From: Bradyrhizobium sp. SZCCT0148
GTDB lineage: Bacteria; Pseudomonadota; Alphaproteobacteria; Rhizobiales; Xanthobacteraceae
Assembly (NCBI RefSeq): GCF_018129985.1
Contig: NZ_JAFCKT010000003.1
Coordinates: 248,001-312,000, forward strand
Direction: 5' to 3'
Length of the DNA: 64,000 bases
The notes beneath the pieces were generated by a model. That model was not told where the DNA came from. It searched no databases and worked only from the letters and a program-made list of their open reading frames with translations. A program made the translations under genes and the position numbers. This document shows positions 59,337 through 64,000 of the stretch, in pieces; the first letter of the stretch is position 1, and every line of letters starts with the position of its first letter.

Positions 59337-60602
59337 ATGAATCATTTCGACTATCGCAACGGCGTGCTGCACGCCGAGGCGGTGAATCTGTCCGAGCTGG
59401 CCGCGACCGTCGGCACGCCGTTCTATTGCTATTCGACCGCGACGCTGGAGCGGCACTATCGCGTCTTCACCGAGGCCTTCGCCGGCGAGAAGGTGCTGGT
59501 CTGCTACGCCATGAAGGCGAACTCCAACCAGTCGGTGCTGCGCACGCTGGCCAAGCTCGGCGCCGGCGCTGACGTCGTCTCCGGCGGCGAGTTGAAGCGC
59601 GCGCTGGCGGCCGGCATTCCCGCGAGCAAGATCGTCTTCTCCGGCGTCGGCAAGACGGAAGCGGAGCTGCGCGCCGCGCTCGCCGCCGACATCCTCTGTC
59701 TCAACGTCGAATCCGAGCCCGAGCTCGAGCTGTTGTCGCGCCTGGCGACCGAGACGGGCAAGACCGCGCGGATCTCGTTGCGCGTCAATCCCGATGTCGA
59801 CGCCGGCACCCACGCCAAGATCTCGACCGGCAAGTCCGAGAACAAGTTCGGCATCCCGATCGTGCATGCCCGCGAGGTCTATGCCCGCGCCGCAAAACTG
59901 CCGGGCATCGAGGTAACCGGCACCGACGTGCATATCGGCAGCCAGATCACCGACCTCTCCGGCATGGAGACGGCGTTCCGTATCCTCTCCGAATTCGTGC
60001 AGACGCTGCGTGCCGACGGCCACAATATCAGCCATGTCGATTTCGGCGGCGGCCTCGGCATCCCCTATTACATGGACCGCGAGGCGCCGCCGGCGCCGGC
60101 GGCCTATGCTGCCATGGTCAAGCGCGTCAGCCACAATCTCGGCTGCACGCTGATGTTCGAGCCGGGCCGCATGATCGTCGGCAATGCCGGCATCCTCGTC
60201 GCCAAGGTGATCTATGTGAAGCACGGCGACGGCAAGAATTTCGTAATCATCGACGCCGCGATGAACGACCTGATCCGCCCGACGCTGTACGAAGCGCATC
60301 ACGACATCCTGCCGGTGACGCAACCGGCCAAGGACGCCGCGACAATCCTGGCCGACGTCGTCGGCCCGGTCTGCGAGACCGGGGACTATCTCGCGCTCGA
60401 CCGCACGCTGCCGACGCCTGCGCCCGGCGATCTCATCGCCATCATGACCGCAGGCGCCTACGGCGCCGTGCAGGCCGGCACCTACAACACCCGGCCGCTG
60501 GTGCCGGAGGTGCTGGTGAAGGGCGATCAATACGCGGTCGTGCGCCCGCGCGTGGAGGTCGAGCAGCTCATTGCAATGGATCGGCCGGCGCCCTGGCTGT
60601 AA
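59337..60602 (+). CDS. lysA: diaminopimelate decarboxylase
   Basis: 421 residues. PLP-binding Lys is in VLVCYAMKANSNQSVLRTLA; DVHIGSQITDLSGMETAFRI and SHVDFGGGLGIPYYMDRE form the barrel signature; the second active-site half has VGPVCETGDYLALDRTLP, with the conserved C-E-T-G-D, and GAYGAVQAGTYNTRP. Makes lysine from meso-diaminopimelate. It is the third gene of the argH-lptM-lysA run. Confidence 0.97.
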   Translation: MNHFDYRNGVLHAEAVNLSELAATVGTPFYCYSTATLERHYRVFTEAFAGEKVLVCYAMKANSNQSVLRTLAKLGAGADVVSGGELKRALAAGIPASKIVFSGVGKTEAELRAALAADILCLNVESEPELELLSRLATETGKTARISLRVNPDVDAGTHAKISTGKSENKFGIPIVHAREVYARAAKLPGIEVTGTDVHIGSQITDLSGMETAFRILSEFVQTLRADGHNISHVDFGGGLGIPYYMDREAPPAPAAYAAMVKRVSHNLGCTLMFEPGRMIVGNAGILVAKVIYVKHGDGKNFVIIDAAMNDLIRPTLYEAHHDILPVTQPAKDAATILADVVGPVCETGDYLALDRTLPTPAPGDLIAIMTAGAYGAVQAGTYNTRPLVPEVLVKGDQYAVVRPRVEVEQLIAMDRPAPWL

Positions 60603-60777
60603 GGGCGAAGCCAAAATCTGCAAAACAACCCCATGCACAGTAGACCGACGTTGTGAAATCAACGGGTTAGGCGTGCGCGAAGATTGTCCGGCGACCGACC
60701 GTCAGGTTTGACCCGTCGGACAAAACCTCTTGATCTGGCGGGCAAATCAAGCGGCGCGCGCGCGATCCAGTTGAACG
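60603..60777. repeat. probable dispersed intergenic element
   Basis: The 175-base gap between convergent lysA and the dehydrogenase gene holds no gene. GCAAAACAACCCCATGCACA (60629-60648), TTTGACCCGTCGGACAAAA (60707-60725) and GGCGGGCAAATCAAG resemble, from memory, a degenerate intergenic element of Bradyrhizobium with CCCGTCGG-type blocks. Copy number cannot be judged from one window. Confidence 0.4.
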
Positions 60778-61668
60778 CTATTTTTTTCCGCCAACCACGA
60801 CGCCTGCCTGCTTCTCGATCGGCTTGATCGCCACAGTGAAATCGGATTCCGCGCCCTCCGCAGCGATGATCGTCTCCCACAACCGCCCGACTGCGTCGGC
60901 GACCTCCATCGACAGGCCGAGCTGCTTCATCTCTTCCAGCGCCAGCCGCACGTCCTTCACCATCAATCCCGTGGCGAAGCCGAAATCGAAGCTGCGCGGC
61001 AGCACCGCGCGCGGAAACTTGTCGCGGCTTGCGGTGTTCATGCCCGACCCGGCATTGATGACGTCGATCATCACGGCGGGATCGAGCCCGGCTTTCACGC
61101 CCATCACCACGGCCTCCGACGTCGCCACCATCGCGGTGCCCGAGAGGAAATTGTTGGCGAGCTTCATGGTCTGGGCGGCGCCAGGCTTCTCGCCGATGAA
61201 GAACACCTTTCCGATCACGTCGAGGGCCGGCTTGAGCAGTTCGAAATCCGCCTTCGGCCCGGACACCATCACCGCCAGCGTGCCCTTCTCGGCGCCGCCG
61301 ACGCCGCCGGAGACGGGACAGTCGATCTGCACGATGTTGCGCTTGGCGAGAATGCCGTGAATCTTCGTCGCCATCGTCGAGCCGACGGTGGAGAGATCGA
61401 TGAAGCGTTTTGCGCGACGACCTTCGATCACGCCGTTCGCTCCCGTGGCGACGTCGAGCGAGGCCTGCAGCGAGGGCAGGCTCGCCATCACGGTTTCGAC
61501 ACGGTCGGCGACGTCCTTCGGCGATGTCGCCGCCGTCGCGCCGAGCGCCACGAGCTTGTCCGTGACCTCCTTGCGCGTGTCGAACACGACGAGCTTGTGT
61601 CCCGCCTCGATCAACCGCCGCGCCATCGGGAAACCCATGTTTCCGAGGCCGATGAATCCGATGTCCAT
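60778..61668 (-). CDS. 3-hydroxyisobutyrate dehydrogenase-family oxidoreductase
   Basis: 296 residues from ATG 61668. The NAD-binding MDIGFIGLGNMGFPMARRLI, substrate-binding DCPVSGGVGGAEKGTLAVMV and catalytic-Lys region GAAQTMKLANNFLSG are all present, with the C-terminal helical domain VKDVRLALEEMKQLGLSMEV. The family oxidises beta-hydroxy acids (3-hydroxyisobutyrate, tartronate semialdehyde, L-threonate); which one is unclear. The frame runs on upstream into a palindromic repeat and is not used there. Confidence 0.9.
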   Translation of the reverse strand: MDIGFIGLGNMGFPMARRLIEAGHKLVVFDTRKEVTDKLVALGATAATSPKDVADRVETVMASLPSLQASLDVATGANGVIEGRRAKRFIDLSTVGSTMATKIHGILAKRNIVQIDCPVSGGVGGAEKGTLAVMVSGPKADFELLKPALDVIGKVFFIGEKPGAAQTMKLANNFLSGTAMVATSEAVVMGVKAGLDPAVMIDVINAGSGMNTASRDKFPRAVLPRSFDFGFATGLMVKDVRLALEEMKQLGLSMEVADAVGRLWETIIAAEGAESDFTVAIKPIEKQAGVVVGGKK

Positions 61669-61719
61669 GGTGTTTCCTACCTTCTTCGTTGTTTGAGAGA
61701 TGCTTGATCGACCCCCGGT

Positions 61720-61868
61720 GTCGTCCCGGGGCATCGCGAAGCGATGAGCCCGGGACCCATACGCCCAGGGAGGGGTCGTAGCGCGAAGGCGATCACTCCT
61801 AGTCCCCGTAACCACAGCTTCCTGTGGTTATGGGTCCCGGGCTCGCGCTTCGCGCGCCCCGGGACGAC
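61720..61868. repeat. 149-base nested palindromic repeat
   Basis: Outer arms GTCGTCCCGGGGC (61720-61732)/GCCCCGGGACGAC (61856-61868), inner arms GAGCCCGGGACCCATA (61746-61761)/TATGGGTCCCGGGCTC (61829-61844), and a small hairpin ACCACAG-CTTC-CTGTGGT at its heart. It lies between two minus-strand genes. The family is common between genes of Bradyrhizobium by recollection. Confidence 0.8.
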
Positions 61869-61885
61869 GGCGGAGAGAGTGCCCC

Positions 61886-62269
61886 TCACGCCTTGCCGTC
61901 GATCTCCGCAAACACCTCGCGCGCGATGCGGAAGCTGTCGACGGCGGCGGGCATGCCGCCATAGATCGCGACCTGCATCAGGATCTCGCGGATCTCCTCG
62001 CGGCTGACGCCGTTCGTCAGCGCGCCCTTCAGATGCGCGCGAAACTCGTGCTGGCGGTTCAGGATCGCGATCATGGCGATGTTGAGCATGCTGCGGGTCT
62101 TGCGCGGCAGCTCCTCGCGGCCCCACACCGTGCCCCAGCAATATTCGTTCAGCATCTCCTGGAACGGGCGGTTGAAATCGTCGACGTTCTTAAGGGCGTT
62201 GTTGACATAGGCCTCGCCCAGCACCGCTTTGCGGACTTCCAGGCCTTTGTCGTGCATCTTCTTGTCCAT
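61886..62269 (-). CDS. carboxymuconolactone decarboxylase-family protein
   Basis: 127 residues. The CMD fold is recognisable: VWGREELPRKTRSMLNIAMI AILNRQHEFRAHLKGALTNG VSREEIREILMQVAIYGGMP AAVDSF. The R-H-E-F-x-x-H (NRQHEFRAHLKG) motif is that of PcaC rather than the AhpD C-x-x-C type. The neighbouring genes are not from the protocatechuate pathway, so the substrate may be different. It probably shares a transcript with the dehydrogenase gene downstream, across the repeat. Confidence 0.85.
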   Translation of the reverse strand: MDKKMHDKGLEVRKAVLGEAYVNNALKNVDDFNRPFQEMLNEYCWGTVWGREELPRKTRSMLNIAMIAILNRQHEFRAHLKGALTNGVSREEIREILMQVAIYGGMPAAVDSFRIAREVFAEIDGKA

Positions 62270-62436
62270 GGCGTTTCCTCTCGTCTCTATCGGGTGGCGG
62301 CGCGGAAATTACGGGGTTGTGAGGGGCCAGTCACGTCCTCGTGTTATGCGGGAAAAGGGACCTCTCCCGTGCCGGAACGGATGCCTCAGTGCTGCCGTTG
62401 TGATAGTCTTCTCTCCCGGGCAACCTGGAGAGTTGA

Positions 62437-64000
62437 TTGAACGGCGTCACCCCCGACCCGTCAGACCCGATCCGCAACAGCGATGCTCTGTCGCGGCTGA
62501 AGCTGGCGCAGGCCCTCGATCGGGCCATTTATGCCATCGCGTGGGAGCGAGCCTGGCCGAATTTGGCGCGGCTTCTGACTGTCGTCGGCCTGTTCCTCGT
62601 GGTGTCCTGGGCCGGCCTCTGGCTGGCGCTGCCGTTCCTGGCCCGTGCCATCGGTCTCGTCGTTTTCGCCGGCATCGCAATTGCCGTCCTGTTTCCCTTG
62701 ATTCGCTTCCGCTGGCCGAGCCGCGAGGAGGCGCTGGCCCGGCTCGATCGTGGTTCCGGCATCCGTCACCGCCCGGCCACGACGCTGACGGACACGCTGA
62801 CTTCGCAGGACCCGGTCGCACAGGCGCTGTGGCAGGCGCAGCGCGAGCGTACGCTGGCCTCGCTCAAGCGCATCCGCGCCGGCCTGCCGCATCCGCGGCT
62901 GGCGCTGCATGATCCGTGGGCGCTTCGCGCGCTGGTCATGGTGATGCTCGTTGCAACCTTCTTCGCCGCCGGCGACGAACGCGGAATGCGGCTCGGGGCC
63001 GCCTTCGACTGGAACGGCGTGCTGGCGCCGGCCAATGTCCGCGTCGATGCCTGGGTCACCCCGCCGCTCTACACCGGCAAACCGCCGGTCATCCTGTCGG
63101 CCGCCAACCGGGAGGCCGCGGCGCTGCCGGCTTCCGGCCCGCTGGCGGTTCCGGCAGGCTCGACCCTGATCGTGCGCTCCTCCGGCGGCAGTCTGGATGT
63201 CGTCGTCTCCGGCGGCCTCAAGGAGGTTGCCCCCGCGGAAGCCGCCCCCAAGGGCACCAACGAGAAGCATTTCACCATCACGGCTGACGGCACCGCACAT
63301 GTCCGCGCGCCCTCCGGCCAGCCGCAATGGGCGTTTGCCGCCACGCCGGACCATGCACCGACGATCGCACTCGCCAAGGATCCCGAGCGCCAGGCGCGCG
63401 GTGGGCTGCAGCTCTCCTACAAGATCGAGGACGATTACGGCGTCACCGGCGCGGATGCGCAGATTGCCCTGCGCCCCGCCGAAGCCAAGGACGGCAGCAA
63501 GGATTCCGACGGCAAAGCCGCCGCCCGGCCGCTGTTCCAGCCGCCGCAATTCCCGCTCGTTCTGCCGAACGCGCGCACCCGCAACGGCGTCGGCCAGACG
63601 GTGAAAGACCTCAGCGAGGACCCCTATGCCGGCGCCGACGTCACGCTGACGCTCACCGCCAAGGACGAGGCCGGCAACGAGGCCAGGAGCGAACCCTTCA
63701 ACATGCGCCTGCCCGAGCGTCTGTTCACCAACTCGCTCGCGCGTGCGCTGATCGAGCAGCGCCGCATTCTCGCGCTGGACGCCAACAGGAACTCGGACGT
63801 CTACACCGCGCTCGACGCGCTGATGATCGCACCCGAATTGTTCACGCCTGACGCCGGCTGTTATCTCGGCCTCCGCAGTCTCGCAACCCAGCTCGAGGCG
63901 GCTCGCACCGAAGATGCGCTGCGCAATGTCGTGGCGAGCATGTGGGCCTTTGCGACGACCATCGAGGACGACGGTGTCGCCGGCAGCGTCAACGCGGCGC
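62437..64000 (+). CDS. TIGR02302/DUF4175 membrane protein, 5' part
   Basis: The frame opens at TTG 62437, behind GGAGAGTTGA, and is still open at base 64000 (about 521 residues visible). Two membrane segments lie near residues 45-90 (LLTVVGLFLVVSWAGLWLAL, LARAIGLVVFAGIAIAVLFP), a third near 165-180 (LRALVMVMLVATFFAAG). The periplasmic part has RVDAWVTPPLYTGKPPVILS and YKIEDDYGVTGADAQIALRP, typical of the alphaproteobacterial TIGR02302 family (normally over 800 residues, Gln/Gly-rich C-terminus). Function unknown. In relatives it usually follows lysA; here two minus-strand genes and repeats lie between. Confidence 0.87.
   Translation, partial: MNGVTPDPSDPIRNSDALSRLKLAQALDRAIYAIAWERAWPNLARLLTVVGLFLVVSWAGLWLALPFLARAIGLVVFAGIAIAVLFPLIRFRWPSREEALARLDRGSGIRHRPATTLTDTLTSQDPVAQALWQAQRERTLASLKRIRAGLPHPRLALHDPWALRALVMVMLVATFFAAGDERGMRLGAAFDWNGVLAPANVRVDAWVTPPLYTGKPPVILSAANREAAALPASGPLAVPAGSTLIVRSSGGSLDVVVSGGLKEVAPAEAAPKGTNEKHFTITADGTAHVRAPSGQPQWAFAATPDHAPTIALAKDPERQARGGLQLSYKIEDDYGVTGADAQIALRPAEAKDGSKDSDGKAAARPLFQPPQFPLVLPNARTRNGVGQTVKDLSEDPYAGADVTLTLTAKDEAGNEARSEPFNMRLPERLFTNSLARALIEQRRILALDANRNSDVYTALDALMIAPELFTPDAGCYLGLRSLATQLEAARTEDALRNVVASMWAFATTIEDDGVAGSVNAA

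Noticed and set aside
58938..60662. Minus-strand open frame of 574 codons
   Set aside because: Antisense to lptM and lysA, both of which have full family signatures.

Overview
The window is GC-rich, densely coded alphaproteobacterial chromosome, and everything points to Bradyrhizobium. The TlpA thioredoxin (56759-57424) agrees, as far as I can recall the family, almost residue for residue with the Bradyrhizobium japonicum membrane protein, and it sits divergently from argH as in that species. There is also an Irr-like iron regulator, several intergenic palindromic repeats of the type found in this group, and many small secreted proteins of the rhizobial kind. The genus call rests on recalled family knowledge, not on a search.

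Layout. 1-7 kb: start of a chemoreceptor, an Omp25-like porin with a terminator, a small HTH regulator, a large glycine-rich autotransporter whose signal peptide is interrupted by an in-frame stop, and two paralogous tiny secreted proteins. 7-12.3 kb: a minus-strand peptide ABC transporter operon (binding protein, two permeases, one fused double ATPase). 12.5-17.6 kb: an Irr paralogue with a perfect FNR/FixK-type palindrome, a winged-helix/TPR regulator divergent from an mddA-like methanethiol methyltransferase with tandem repeats between them, a GFA-family protein and two small secreted proteins. 17.7-25 kb: a NarL-type two-component system, a membrane-anchored DUF2235 hydrolase, a gene-poor stretch of about 0.8 kb and tRNA-Leu(CAA). 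25-31.7 kb: DsbB, an AbrB-type permease, a PsiF-repeat protein, a TetR regulator with two operators in front of two thioesterases and LrgAB, and a DsbA-like protein.

31.7-41.4 kb: an alpha/beta hydrolase and an HtrA-PDZ protein that has lost all three catalytic residues, divergent from an M20 amidohydrolase that leads into a complete five-gene peptide ABC transporter (Tat-exported binding protein, two permeases, two ATPases). 41.4-50.3 kb: HAD hydrolase, dodecin, EamA transporter, GH16 glucanase followed by the decayed tail of a GH1 beta-glucosidase, HNH nuclease, NHL protein, an NTF2-FMO fusion, AlkA-type glycosylase and GluQRS. 50.4-64 kb: a soluble hybrid histidine kinase overlapping a YihY-type membrane protein, then core metabolism: cobalamin adenosyltransferase, etfBA, 3-hydroxybutyryl-CoA dehydrogenase, tlpA, argH, lptM, lysA, a 3-hydroxyisobutyrate dehydrogenase-like enzyme, a carboxymuconolactone decarboxylase-like protein and the start of a TIGR02302/DUF4175 membrane protein.

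The window is mostly ordinary chromosome. I see no phage, transposase, CRISPR array or defence island. The points most worth following are regulatory or degenerate: the tandem operator beside mddA, the oxygen-type box at the haem-motif-free Irr, the pseudoprotease beside a peptide-use locus, the TetR-thioesterase-LrgAB cluster, and the broken autotransporter leader.
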